A stretch of DNA of 64,000 bases from Erythrocercus mccallii (lineage: Eukaryota; Chordata; Aves; Passeriformes; Dicruridae), in assembly GCA_013397435.1 (NCBI GenBank), contig VZRG01000296.1:25972-89971 (forward strand), written 5' to 3'. Shown piece by piece: positions 25,901-38,824 of the stretch; positions within the stretch are counted from its first letter, which is position 1, and each line of letters starts with the position of its first letter. The notes below the pieces were generated by a model. That model was not told where the DNA came from and searched no databases. It saw only the letters and a list, made by a program, of their open reading frames with translations. A program made the translations under genes and the position numbers.

Positions 25901-26222
25901 CATTGGGAAGTGGGAACCACCTCCTTAGAAGGCATCAGGAGTGAAGAGACCTTATACTGAGCTGGAAATGAACAGCAGTGCAAAATCAGCACAAAGCACA
26001 AAAAATAGGTTGCTTTTCCCTGACAAGTTTTAACGTTTGGCAAGTTCCTGAGCAGCCTTTCCCTTCAATAACCCTTGGAGCACTCCAAGAGCTTGTCAGG
26101 TTCTTATGGATCTGCTCTGGCCCTGTGCAGACATGAGGGATTAGTCACAGCTGGGGGAGATACGTGCTGGGGGCCTGCCTGTGCCATCCAGCAGCTCATA
26201 GCTCTCCCTCCATCCTGCAGCA
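22923..26222. other. non-coding unique stretch
   Basis: No gene is recognised. It contains the hairpin-rich segment at 23103-23187 (separate entry) and a T run near 24597-24605. Open frames are short and unremarkable. Confidence 0.55.
23103..23187 (+). other. clustered inverted repeats (nested hairpins)
   Basis: Three perfect stems lie within 85 bp. GGGCC 23103-23107 pairs with GGCCC 23116-23120 across an 8-base loop. GTGCTGCC 23143-23150 pairs with GGCAGCAC 23159-23166 across an 8-base loop (gatttagc). AGCCCT 23121-23126 pairs with AGGGCT 23182-23187 and encloses the second hairpin. The stems are seen directly. Whether an RNA uses them is unknown: they are too short for a typical pre-microRNA and match no RNA family I know. 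Confidence 0.35.
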
Positions 26223-26485
26223 ACCACAGAACCATGGAACCATTCAGGCTGGAAAAGACCTCTAAGTCCAACTATTAAACAGCACTGACAAGTCCCCCAC
26301 TAAACCACGTCCCTCAATGCCATGTCTACATGGTTTTTAAATACCTCCAGGGATGGTGACTCCACCACCGCCCTGAACAGCTTGTTCCAGTGCTTGACTA
26401 CCCTTTCCATGAAGAAATTTTTCCTAATAACAAATCTAAGCCTCCCCTGGTGCATCTTGAGGCCCCTGCAACCCGTCTTGTGAGA
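26223..26485 (-). mobile_element. CR1 LINE 3' fragment
   Basis: The plus strand starts with 'accacagaaccatggaacca', 'ttcaggctggaaaagacctc' and 'taagtccaac', the reverse complement of a CR1 3' terminus. It continues with 'cctccagggatggtgactcc', 'accaccgccctgaacagctt', 'gttccagtgcttgac' and 'tttttcctaataacaaatct aagcctcccctgg' in CR1 order. Only the last few hundred bases of the element are present. The minus-strand open frames that run through it (26300-26813) are by-products of the repeat, not genes. Confidence 0.93.
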
Positions 26486-29400
26486 GATTTGAGGTGGCCT
26501 TGGTGTGGGTTTCTGGGTGCTGGCAGGAGACTGCCACACAGACAGAAATGCTGGTGATGCCAAGTGAAGGGCTGCTTGTCCTCTGGCTCTGTGTCTTTGT
26601 TCCATGTGAGATATCACAGGGAGACAGGGAGGACAGGTCAGTGCTGGGAGTGGTCCCCTTGAAGCAGCAGAGCTGAAGTGCAAACTGAAGACTAAAATGT
26701 GAAATGCTTGTGCTCAGACAGATTTTTTGAGTACCTTTGCCCCTGCTTCTGAAGAGATTTGATTTTATTTCCCTCAGGAGCATTTTCTCCCCATTCAGAA
26801 GGAGCAGAGGCACTAATGGGTGGCTGTCCTTATGAACCTTTGTGGCTCCCTACCACTAAAACTACCAAAAACCATTTGACAGGTCCCCAGGGCTTCTGTT
26901 TCCCTTAGGTTTGGTTCCTCCTTAATTAAAAACTCACTAGGTATCAAACAGATTTTTGTTTTTATTTGATTTGGCTGCCTTTGAGAAGGGGGAAGGGGAA
27001 ACAACCTTTCCTCTGCTTCCAAGCAGGAATATTTACCTATGGACATAGCTTAATCTGACTTTCAAGCAAACAGATCAATATTTGCTTTTCACCTCATCGA
27101 AACTTGCTGTTAGCATTCCTGGTACAGAAATTAATACACGTTGATGTTAGTTAGGGACCATTGATTTGTCTGGTGTATGTAGGTATAGTCTGCTTCAATT
27201 CAGCAGAGCCAATATATTCCATCAGAGAAGTTGCCCTCATATATTTCACAGCTGTAACAAGCTTGGTTTCCTAAATTAAGTTGCAATCAAGATAGAAAAG
27301 AAATGATAAATGGAAAATTAACTGCATGAGATCAAACAAGAATCAGCATGGGCACCTATGGGTGTGGAGGAGAGCTTCATTTTAAGGAGGAGAGTGCTGT
27401 TGCAGGCTTGGTTAGTGCTATCCCCTGCCTGACTGCCTAAACCTGCATATCTCAAGTTTCCCAGGTCACAGGGTTATTCATATTTGTTTCCATTATAGCC
27501 TCTGCTAGGACACTAATGCACCACTCTTTTTGTGTTTGCCATGAGGAATTACATAGCATTAGTCTGCCTGCAGTCTACACAGACAAGGTGAGTAGAAAGT
27601 GGAGATAGTGCTGTTGTTATACTTATTTAGGGTCTGGGAAGGTTCAGGGAAGGAGATTAAGGGGCATGCCTGTGGCAGTCTGCAGCAGATGGAACAGTTA
27701 CAGACTGATCTCCCAAGATCCCTGTTAGTGTCCTTGTAGTATGGCCACCTCTCCCAGGACAACACCTTGATCTCCTTGGGACAAATGAAATTTGAGCTGT
27801 GCCAACTATCCCTGTAAAATGACCTTTCCAAAACATGGATGTATTTTACAAATAGATATACCTTTTCTTTGCAAATTAGTATATAGGGACGCATTAGATC
27901 TACTACAGGTATCTTTGGCTTAGTACCAATATCACCAGTGATGCTTTGGGGGCAGATGCTACTGAAGGTTGCCATGGGCAAGATTTTCTTCCCTGGGCTT
28001 GTAAACACCCCAGTGTGTAAGACAGTGCTGGTGAGGAGTGGTAACTTGGTGAGACATGGGTTTAATCACCAACGAGAGCACTCAGGACCTGGAACACGTG
28101 CACTGCACTGTGGTATGGTCTAAGAAGCTATTTAAGGTCTCAGCTGGAAAACAAATACAGAAAATATAACCATGGATTACAAGGCTGTTTGAGATCTACG
28201 TAGATACACTATTTTGACAGCAGAAATTATAAACAGCTCATTTTTGTTGACCTGTGCCCTACAATCTGTTTGAAAGCAATTCCTTCTTTTTATCTGAGAA
28301 ACCGTTGGTGGAAAACATTGCTTGCATGGAAAATATTGTCTCGGTCATCTCTTGCCCAATGGTTTGTTTCGAAATTCTGATTAACCAAGCTAATGCTCAT
28401 TCTTCCTTGGCAATACCTGAGTGTGAGTCCCCAGGGTGCTGTCGCTGACTGATGGGTCTGTGCTGATGAGTCAGAGCCGACATGTCTGTGATGGACTGAT
28501 AAAAGCAGGATGACACTTGAGACAAAACAAACCATGACAGACCCACACATATCAGCCTATTCCACAATACTTTCTCCAGTGGTGGAGGAGAAAAGTGGAA
28601 AAGGGAGATAGAGTAAGGAGAAAGGCAGTAGGAGGAAAATCAGGGCATGGATCAGGCAGGACACTTTAAAAAACATTTCCAAACCAGAGAAAAGTGGCTC
28701 CCACACAGAAATCTGCTCTGCTTTGTCCTGCTTACTTAACAGAAGTGCTGCGAGCTTCCCACACCTCTCTTTTTGTTACTGGTGACAGCGTGAGAGAACC
28801 AGGCTGTTTCAGCATGTTTCTCTTCCTCACTATTAGACTCAACCTGCTGCTTGCTCTTCCCTTCTTAGGAGTGTGACAAGTTGGAGACAGGAGACTGGGG
28901 CTCAGAACATCCTCCTGGAGCTAAGGCCAGCAAGACAGTAAACATGTAGGTTTGGGCAGGTTTGACCAAACAGTGGTTTCTGTGTTACTGCCAGGTGCTA
29001 TGCGCAAGGCAGAAACTATAAGGGGAGGCAGGACAGTTTCTCAGACTGCTACAAGCAGTTTAGGCTGGCTTCACTGTCCTCTGAACTGTGCAGGCAGGGC
29101 TCAATGATGCCTGTGTGGGAGCAAGAGCATTGCTGCACCTGTGACAGGTAGAGGATTTTGCTCAATTAGTCTAAAGAGATTTGGCCTCTCTTTACAAACC
29201 TGGCTGGATAAGGAGAAGAGCAGCTCATTTTACACATTCTAAGTGTGTTTTTCTGGGACTGAAGTCCAGCAGGCTCCAAGAAACCCCTCCTCAGTGAGAG
29301 AGCCATTGCTAAACCTGTGTCTACCCAGTCATCGGTCTGCCCAGGTAGCTCTGAGAAACCTTCTAATGGAACTATCACTGCAGGCCATTTGCTGGTCTGG

Positions 29401-32400
29401 ATCAGTGCCTGCTTTTCCACGTGTATTTGTCCTTCAATCTTTCCCCAGCAGCACTAGGGCCAAAACTGGGCTTTCATTGTTGCAGTTATAGGAGTCATTA
29501 AACCTGGAGAGGATGCAGAGTTGAAGCCAGGCCAAGCTGTTTCTCCCCAGAGACTGGTTTTCATCTGCATGTTATTATGTTAGAAATATGCATTTATGGA
29601 AGATATTCTTAATACAAGAACAATTGAGACCTTTTACCCGGCTGTGCTCTGCCTACCCACTGCAGGCCAGACAAATTGCTCCCAATGACAGCCATCTGGG
29701 TGCCAGTTCCAATCTGCTTCCATCATTTCTAAAGCACTGCGGCTGATCATCTCTGACATAAGTCAGTTGTCACCAGCACCTCCCCAGGTTCGTGCCATAA
29801 CTGCTCCCTATGCAGCTTCACAAGCCCTGATCCTCTCTCCAGGTGTGCTCTCCCCTCCATCATGCAGAGCGGGACATCCTGAGGCCACCTGAGGTAGGGC
29901 AGACACAGAGAAACTGGCTGGTGGGAATAGTCCATATTTCATACCCTGGGCAGCAGCTGCTTGTGAGAGAGTTTGATGGTCTGAGGACAAAAACCATGCT
30001 GGCAATGGAGCTAATATTCTATTGTTATGGAAGCCTCCAGGCTTGTGCCCTGGTCCTATTTATTCCCTAAATCAAACATAGCCCAAATGACCTAGCCTCA
30101 GTAAGCTATGTAGGGAAAATATTAGTCTAATGCACCACAGAAGACAGACCCTCACTCTGGGAGTGTAGAAGATCTTACTCAAGGCTTGACAAGTAGCCTG
30201 GGGCTCAGTGCTGCAGGGAACAAAACATCTCTGTGCCCACACCAGTGGTCTTCACAGCCACTGGGCAGATTTGTGCTGCTACCTCTATGGTCTTTTGCTG
30301 CCAGACATCTCAAAATTAAGTAATCAAATTTTTAATTCAGTATCTTCTACTCTCATTGGTTCTTACAGAGCAGGTTCTGGGCAGGAAACATCTGTTTTAG
30401 TGACTGCAGCAGCCAGAGCAGTCAAGTGGGCTCTGGCAAAATGGGGAGTAAACAAAGCTCGTGCATAACAAAGTGATGTCTGGCAGCAAATTCTTCCTAT
30501 CAGAAAGAAAACTGAATCTCACCCTTGTTTCCCTGAATCCTGTCTGTTCCCCGGTTAAGCCCCAACGATTTCAGGCATCCCAGGCATGCAAGGAAACACT
30601 GTTGATGTCAGGCAGTCGGAGGCCTGCTGGGAAGAGGGGATGGAGCTCAGGAAGTCTGGGCCCCTGGCAATGAAACAAATACTGTGTGGAGAGCATTTTA
30701 TGGGTCATAAAAGGGTTTCCCCAGTGTTCAATCTGTCTGAGATAATTTTCTATTTAAACTCCCCAGCTGTAGCCTGAGGAAGGGGCAGTGGAGCGCAAAG
30801 TGAATCACCCATCCTGTCCAAGAGAATCCTGAGGTGGGAGATTTCCTGCCTTTGGAAGGAAAACAAGATACACAATCACTGCTGGTGCCAAAGGGGAATC
30901 CAACACCATCTGACAGGGACCTCGATGAGGCCATCCATGAGCCCAGACATTTATTCCATCTGCCATTGATGCCCCATGCTCAGGAAAACATGAGCTGGAG
31001 GTTCTCTCACTGACGGGTGTGCTATGCTGGAGTGGGCCCACAAAACAGGGCAGGGTGTTCCAGCACAAAGCCCAGCTGCAGCCAGGTTGTGCCAGGGGAG
31101 AGGGTGTTCACAGTCCCCAACACCATGCTCTTCCTGGCCACTGGAAGCAAGGGGAGCCTCCCTTCCCAGCTCCATTCCTCACGGAGGCAGACTGTTGTCA
31201 AGGTAATCAAGTCCACACTGGCTCATGAGCTGCATAGTGTGGTACTCTCTGCTCACCTCACTAAAGGACTCCTACAGATAATTATTAATCAGAGGAAGGT
31301 TCAAGTTACCAAACACCATTATTCACTGAATCAGCACTGAATCATGTCCATACTCAGCACGTCAAGCAGACTTTAGCCACAGGAATGCTTAAACAGCTGA
31401 CTGTGATGAAGAAAATTGTAAAGACGATAAATTGTAGGACAGCATTAGCTGAGCTACATCTATTTAAACCCAGTTATCTACAGCACTCAACTTTTGAATT
31501 TGTACTTTAGGCTAAATTTTGTGCCATTTTGTATATTTTAAATGGGATTAAGAAAGGCACTTTGAAAATGTTTTGAGTCTATTTTCCCACTCATTGAATC
31601 ATTGAGAGTTTCAATGGGAGCATCCCAGGGAACACAGAAAATTTGTGTGTATGTGTTTGAAGAATCACTGCAGTCGGAAATGCAAAATGCTGATCTGCTA
31701 AAAATTCAGTGAACTGATTCAATCACATTCATATAATTTTAATAAGTTACTTTTTTACAGGAAGTTTTCGTATTGGATCAGACAGTTTTAATTGTGTCAC
31801 TCAGGCTTCACATCAAATGGAAAAGATACAGGTGATGCAGGTCACCCATCTGTCAGACAGAGACTGCCCTACAAATACCTTTTTGAGAACTTGCTCTATT
31901 TAACAGTAACATTTGCAACCATTTGCAACCATTAGCACATTATGCTAACCAAAAAAACCCCCATTTCTATTTATTTGACTAGCTTTGCATTAGCTCTAAA
32001 TCAAGTGTTGTATTTAACTATGCACTTTCATAGTCAGTCTTTCTTTTATTCCTTTGAGAAGTGAATTTCTACTTGAAAAATTTGGTAAACAAATAAGGGG
32101 AAGTATCTTTGTCTGCAAGTGTGCTAGAGGTGCAGTCCTCAGTCATGGTGTCTTTATGAAAAAGTTTTTGAATGTTTGACAGGAAAGGTGGGATTTGCCC
32201 AGCCAATTCCAGATGTTCACACTGTAAATTTCTGCCTGTGAGCTAAGAGTCTAGAGTGTTTTTATAGTCAATGGAAAAATACAGACACTTCAGGATGCAT
32301 TTCCTCTAATCCCAATGTCTGCAACAGCTCTCATATCACACCCTGAAAGTGCCTGTTTCTTTCTCCTGGCTCTAAAGGGAACCCCTTAAAGTGACTGGCA

Positions 32401-35400
32401 CTGATGCAGATGTCCAGGCTAAATCTGCACTAGAAAACTAAAATGCCAGGATCATTCCTTGGCACTGAAGATGAGGGGCAAAGAATGGCACAAAATGCTC
32501 TTGCTCTCAGAAGTTGTGAGGTATCTCTCAAGTGACTGCTGCTGCCCTGCCCTGAGCCCACCAGGCCTTTGGGAGAGCACTGGGTGGCCCAGGTTGAAAT
32601 AATGCTGAGGACAAGCAGCTGGGAGGGTGTAGAAGCACTGTGGATATGCTTCCTCCACACAGTAGGAAGCTGCAGTAGCTGGCCCAGGAAGAGAATTTTG
32701 TGTTTTAAATATGCCAAAGAATAGAAGTGAATCCTACCAAATGTCTTGGGGATGTTCAGATCCTTCTCTTCTGCCTTCACTGCCTGTACTATGTAAATGA
32801 AAATATTTTAAAATATATTAAAACATGTTGCTGCTTGGAGGCTGTTGATGTTTCTTCTGCAACAGAACTATGGTTTCTGGTTAATACTTGGCTGCTCTGA
32901 CCTTTCCTCTTATCCTTCCTGAAGCAGAAAGGTATTTTTTGTCAGTGCCTCCAGCTCTTTTTACAAACTATGCAGGAAGAGAATGTCTCATTTACCTCCA
33001 CAGAGATTTCTCTATATTGATTTCCCTCTAGTGGATTTGTGCTGCTGGAAGGATTAAGGTTTTCACTTGTTATTTGGTGATTATGAAAATCATTGGGGAC
33101 AGAATTGCAAGATCAAGCAATGCTAAACTCAAAGGGCTTCCTATGTGAACTTTTGCTGCTCCTTTGATGTCAGCAAAAGACTCTTCTCATCCATACCAGC
33201 GTCAGTTGCCAACTGCACCCACCAGAACATCAGCATCCCTTTGTAAATTCTCAGTCTGGTTGGAACATTAGTTGTCAATATAATGGGAAAATCTAATCCT
33301 TTATTTCATCTAGATTTCATAGTGGAAGCACTCTGTTTTAGGTTTACTTTTTGCCCCGTAAAAACTGTTTGCTTGTAAATTGTTTCATTATTTTGAAACA
33401 AAATTTCTCATTTTTCATCTTTCAATAGTTCTCTCTTGTGTCTGCAAGATAGAAATATCACTGTCACTATGATCTATTGCTCTGGGTATGTACTATGTAT
33501 GCTAAATCTATCAGACTCTGACCACAGTTTTAGAGGTGCAGGTATAGCATGGCCATGATCAGAGTCTATCTGCTGGGGAAATAACACATGAATTAATTTC
33601 ATGCAGCTGGGACACCTGATTCTTCACATGTTTTTGCTTTGTCTCAGCAGTTTCAGAGAGACTTCTCCATACAGCAACATAAACGAGAAGCAAGTCTGAC
33701 CCCAGACACTAAGGACAGACAGAAATGAAAAATAAAACTCAAACCCAAGGAATTGATGTTTCAATTCAATTGCAACATAAAAAGTAGCAGAAATGGGATG
33801 TGTGAATCTGAGGGGAATTTAGAAATCCTGACATGTCATTACAACTGCTTTTTAGTATGAAGTCTTGTTCTTTGATAATACATTACTGAGTAATTTTGTC
33901 TATATGCCTTCTCTTCCATGTAAAAATTCTGGTTTTCAATTAAGGAAACTTACTTTTGTTTTGAGTGGTTAGATTTCATTCCTGAAGCTTTAAAACAGGA
34001 TAAAAAATATTTGATAGGAAGAATGCTCATATATATCACAGGCAAAATTCCTAAAGACAAGGAGTTCTTGAAAATTGGTCTCTAGACCAATTTTTGCACA
34101 AATGAGAAGTGCTGTGAAAATGATAATCCATATTAATTAAATCTTTTAGTGTTAGAGAACAAATTGAGGCACAAGTGAAAGCTGAAGGGATTTGTAATGT
34201 GAGTCAGTCTTTTTGCCTCCAGGTCACCACTTCAGAGTTGGTGTGGGCTAGTAGCAACTGAAAGTCATTATTCTCTGACAGCTGTTTGGAGACCTCTGGG
34301 AAATGAGTTTGTGTTATCCTGCTAGCAGTGGTAGTGAGTGATGCAGCATCAAGTAATCTATCCTCCCTGCAGGGGGTAATTGGTATTTTCCTCCATGGTG
34401 GCAAACAGAGAGTCTGTAGCTAAAACAGGCATAAAACACAATTATCATCCTCTCATTGTATCACCAGGATCAGCCACATATTTTAATGTTCAGCCCCCAA
34501 AGTGCTGTGTGCACCTTATCACCACGAGGCCTGGGCTTGGAACACAGGCACTGTCAGCAGGATGGCCCCTGAGGACTGGCATTGCCCTCCTTGCTGGTAA
34601 TGCTCCCACAAAGAAGGAGCTGGGAAGGGAAGGCAGGTGAACCTCTCCAAGACTCCCTAGGATGTGTTGTTACTCCACACCACGTGTGCTGCCTGCAATG
34701 GAACAGCTCCTGTTTGTTTCTGCTCGTGGAACTTGGGCTCAAAGCATTGTAAATGACCTGTTGCTCAGGTTCCTCCTGCTCACTGCCTGACTCCCCTACC
34801 ATTCACTGCTGCCCTCCTGAAATTTTGGGTTGGTTTCCTAACTGGCAGCATCAGCATGTGTGCAGCTGATAAACCTCTGAGCACAGGATCATGTTAACCA
34901 GAGGACCCAAAGCAGCTTTAGATGTGCAGCTGAAGTTAAACATCAACAAATTTTGGGTGAGGTAAAGCTGCCAGAATGCATTAACGCCTTGCTGGCATTT
35001 TACATTCTTGTAAATATTTTGCAATTTTTTTTGCAAAAACTTTGCAAAGAACATGTCTCCATCACATATTCTGATCTAGTACTAACACTCCCCAAATCCA
35101 AATTTACTGTTCTTTGTCAGTTTTAGAGACACTGACTCACATCTCAGTCAAAGCTCTCCCAGTTCACCCTGACCATGTGTAAAAATTTGGGTCTAACCTC
35201 CACTGGAATTTCCTGTTATTTCCCTGGTGGGGTCTGACTGATGGAGAGATCTGCATCTATAGGCACTTTCCTGGCAGAATTTTCTTGCCATATTTTTCTC
35301 GCCATGTTTTTCTCATCTACCTCCCTCTGCTCTCAGTCTCACTGTGCTTTGTGTCTGATACAGCCTCCTACAGACACTGGTGATTCACTTAATTCAAAAC

Positions 35401-35599
35401 CAAACCAGAAGTGTTGCCCTCCAGAGAGGCCTGTCTCACCCCACTGTCTGAAAACTGCTTGGAATGATGCACTCACACTTACGTGTATGTACCTCTGAGG
35501 TGCCTGGTAGAAGGAAACCTGCATCTTAGCATGTACATTTCTAGAAAGGGTTAACAAAGTGGAGCTAACATTCAGAAGAAAGTTTTAAAAGTGCTTTGT
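26486..35599. other. non-coding unique stretch
   Basis: Nine kilobases without a recognised gene, RNA or interspersed repeat. A tiny exact tandem repeat (ATTTGCAACC twice) sits at 31911-31930, and an AT-rich patch near 32800-32825. Open frames are short (149 codons or fewer) and chance-like. Confidence 0.55.
31911..31930. repeat. 10-bp exact tandem duplication
   Basis: ATTTGCAACC occurs twice back to back. This is a small slippage-type duplication of no evident function. Confidence 0.9.
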
Positions 35600-35935
35600 A
35601 GACCTGGAAAAATATGGTAAAAGATTTGAAGTGATCAGTTTGATTTATGAAGGAAAAGAAGATTTAGTGGCAACTCAAGTTACAGTCAATAAAAAGGCTA
35701 CAATGTTAAACAGCTTTTTAAATCTAATGGAGAAGGACATGACAAGAAACAGTGGCTGGAAGCTGAAGCCAGACAAATTCAAGTGCAGTCTCATAAACTG
35801 TAACTCCCATAAAGAACTGTGCAACCAAGGGAAAATGAAGTTTAATGATGATCCTGACTCAAAGCAGATCATTGTTGGGAGGTGACAGCTGTGCCACCAT
35901 CTGCAACAAATTTTTAAGCATTTGGACTATCTGGA
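35600..35935 (+). mobile_element. ancient CR1-type LINE 3'UTR fragment
   Basis: In sense orientation the segment has 'ttttaaatctaatggagaag', 'gacatgacaagaaacagtgg' and 'ctggaagctgaagccagaca' followed by 'aattcaa'. This is the characteristic 3'UTR block of older amniote CR1 families. It later ends with 'atttttaagcatttggacta' and 'tctggatgtt', which parallels the CR1 '...tttttaaa..ggattggatgtt'. Divergence is high and the ends are approximate. The 84-codon open frame at 35631-35885 lies inside this fragment and is not a gene. Confidence 0.7.
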
Positions 35936-38596
35936 TGTTGTGATCAGACTCAACTGGCCAATGCGTGATCTGAGCAACCACAGTCAGAAACTGGGATCCT
36001 CATGCCATTTGAGGAGTTCTGAGAAGTCTGAGATATTCAGACAGGACTGGCCAGACATGCCACAAGACCTACAGAAGACTCTTTTGGAGTAGAATCTAGA
36101 AACCAGGAAGGATACATTAATGAATCTGCAAGGATGCTGGACTATGGCAAGGAGGATGGCTGAGTCTAGTCCCAGTTGCCCAGAATCCTCTTGCAGACAG
36201 TGAAGAGCTTTAAGTAGGCTACTCAAAAATGGGGTTCTGAAATAAATCTGATGAACCATGACATAAAAAAAGCTGTTTGTCTCTGTGCATTGTAAAATGA
36301 GAGCAGGGAATTTGATTAAGATATTGATATCTTGCTGTAGGCATCTAATGCTATGTGAGATGAATACAGAAATGAAATGGTCTGATACCATAGCAATGTT
36401 TTTAGATATGTTGGATTCTAAATGGCAAGATTTTAACTTTTCCATCTGAATTTTGGATAGTAATAAACAACGAACATCCAGTTATTCAATGTTTTATGTC
36501 AGGCCAAGCTAAAAAAGTAAGATAGAGTACAAGTTATTCCAGTGCTCTCAATGAAAAAAATCAAAACAAACATTCACCCGTTGAAATCAGAAATTCTCAT
36601 TTCTCTTCCAGAAACATCCCAGGCCAACATGTGGAGTTTGATGAATATATAACTTCTGATGTTGTATGTATTGCTACTGCCCAGAAATCCCTTTGCCTGA
36701 ATACAGAATCCCAGCAGTTCGATGATAACCCCATGCCATGTGTACGTTGTTGTGCAATGTCCAAGCATAAGACTGAATGTTGCTCACTAACACACAGTGG
36801 AGCAATCAGGGAAGAAAAGGAGAAGAAGAAATAACCCAACCCACAGTAAGGGAAAGATCAGAAGATGGTTTGCTCCAGTGGCCTTTGACATCCAGTTGCT
36901 GCTGTACCTAAGGCAACACTAATTTTCCTGAGCCCTCTGCTTGGGCTCTCCAGCTGGAGTAGACCATTGTCCCCTTTGGATGACTGCACTCTCCACCACT
37001 CCTGCACAAGATTAGGTGTGTAGTCCAGGCCTGAATTGTGAAGGAAAGTGCAGGGAAGTGGCAGCAAAGACAAATGCTGTGACCAAGGCTGGCAGAGGTG
37101 TGGGAAGCTGAAGCCAGCTGGGTGCAGAGGAGCAGCACTTTGCCCTGTGCACGCTCCATGCTGTTGGAGAGGCACATGGTACCACACCCTCAAACACAGA
37201 GCTGCCAGTGAGCAGAGGCACGCAGAGGTCAGGATTGTTTTTAGAGACATAAAATTAATGGCCTTCTTTCCTGAGTCATTGGAAAAACTGTTGTTTGGGG
37301 CAGTTCCTGCTAGGAAATGCACACCACTTTTAAGGGTGTGTTTACCTACTCAACACCTTTAAATGTTTGTTTACCTGCTGTACATATGGGTTGGGCTTCA
37401 GAGGGCAGAACATATTCAAAGAAAAGGCAATCTCTGCGTCAGTCCCAAGCAGGTCTTTTAGGACAAGCAGATTATCACATTAAATTTTTCAACAAGTGCT
37501 GGAATCACAGGCCAAGATGTCCCTATAGACCCCAAAGGAAAGTGGGCCATGGTCTGAGCCATGCCATGGCATCTCCTCTTGAAGAAGTGGTTCTTCAGCT
37601 GTCAGCAAGGCCTGTCATTGTTATAGCAGGTGTTACCTTCAACTCTCCTCTCTCTCACTAGCTTCTCCAAAACTATTTTTAAAAAATCTCTGCAGTAGTA
37701 TTTTAGTGCTATTCATTGTAACTCCAGGACTGTCTCTGGAAATTGAAATGGCTCCCATTTAGCAAAAGATGCTTTCCTGGTCCTGGCCTCACAGGGGATA
37801 GATGACAGTGAAAGGTGACTCAAAACACACCCTTGGAGTGTGGACTTTAGTCCTTGGAGAACAGAGGCTGGGTCTACAAGTGCTTCTGCATGTGCTGTTA
37901 CCTGAGCTGGTAGCAAGCTGAGCTCTGCCAGCTCTTCATGGAGGCAGTACAGTTGCTCTTGGATTTGATTGCTGAGTGCTCAGGGTGCTTCAGAAATCTT
38001 ATGACACCCATGTCTTGAGTGAGCCAAGCAGAGGGATATGTAACTCCTGCCTTGGCCCCAGGGTCCTGGAGCTTCAGGAAGGCTCACAGACTTTGGGGCT
38101 AAAGCAGGAGTTACACATCCATCTGCTTAACTCCACCAAGAACAGAGCATTGGGCCAGCTCCCACTTAGATGCTGCAGAAACTCAGAAGCTAAAACACAA
38201 GGCAGTGGTGGGGTTTAGATGCCCTAGGGCAAAGCAGCATTGCAGGCTGAAGTTCTGGATCTAAAAATTCCCCACTTTGGGGGAAGTTTGGGTTGCATCT
38301 GCCCTTCATAGGGTCAGTGCCCTGCAGAATGTCCCTCAGTTAATGCCACAACACGTCATCACGCCAAAGTCCTCACATGAGCCCTGTGGCTGAGTATTCA
38401 TCCTTTGCCCTGTGATGATGGGAAGGTTGATGACTGCATCCTGTCCAGATAAGGATGGAGAACCTGGATGGGGCACATGCTGCAGCACTGGGAGGAGAAA
38501 CATCTCTCACTGGCTCTCATCCAGGCTTTCAAAGCAGCAGAGCCAAAGGAATCATGTGAAATCTAAGCACAGACTCAGCACTTCAACGGCTTCAGC
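35936..38596. other. non-coding unique stretch
   Basis: No gene is recognised. Antisense open frames at 35984-36445 (153 codons) and 36858-37322 (154 codons) show no recognisable domains. Nothing repeat-like is evident. Confidence 0.5.
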
Positions 38597-38776
38597 ACTT
38601 AAATCATTGGCAGTCACTGTTTAAAGTAAAAACTTAATTGACCTTTCTGATACCTACCTGATGCACTCCACCAAAAATATGCTGTTACTTAAATCATTGG
38701 CAGTCACTGTTTAAAGTAAAAACTTAATTGACCTTTCTGATACCTACCTGATGCACTCCACCAAAAATATGCTGTT
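38597..38776. repeat. exact 90-bp tandem duplication beside a gap
   Basis: The 90 bases at 38597-38686 (beginning acttaaatcattggcagtca and ending in atgctgtt) are repeated base for base at 38687-38776. The second copy ends directly at the run of ten N. Exact identity and position at a gap edge suggest an assembly or gap-filling artefact rather than a biological repeat, though a recent genuine duplication cannot be excluded. Confidence 0.95.
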
Positions 38777-38786
38777 NNNNNNNNNN
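38777..38786. other. assembly gap (10 N)
   Basis: Ten consecutive N, probably a gap of fixed or nominal size. It lies between the 90-bp duplication and a 37-T run, consistent with assembly failure at a homopolymer. Confidence 0.98.

Positions 38787-38823
<37 letters not shown>
38787..38823. repeat. poly-T homopolymer (37 T)
   Basis: A pure T run starting immediately after the gap; its true length is uncertain because it touches the N run. Sequence to its right ('gtgggctacattaccttctt') shows no retroelement body I recognise. Confidence 0.9.

Positions 38824-38824
<1 letters not shown>

Noticed and set aside
26300..26813. Minus-strand open frames over 26300-26813
   Set aside because: They run through a CR1 3'UTR fragment, which is non-coding in the parent element.
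36631..36834. Cys-rich 67-codon open frame resembling a small secreted peptide
   Set aside because: There is no signal peptide and no recognised cysteine spacing, and an antisense frame of similar length overlaps it; chance is sufficient.
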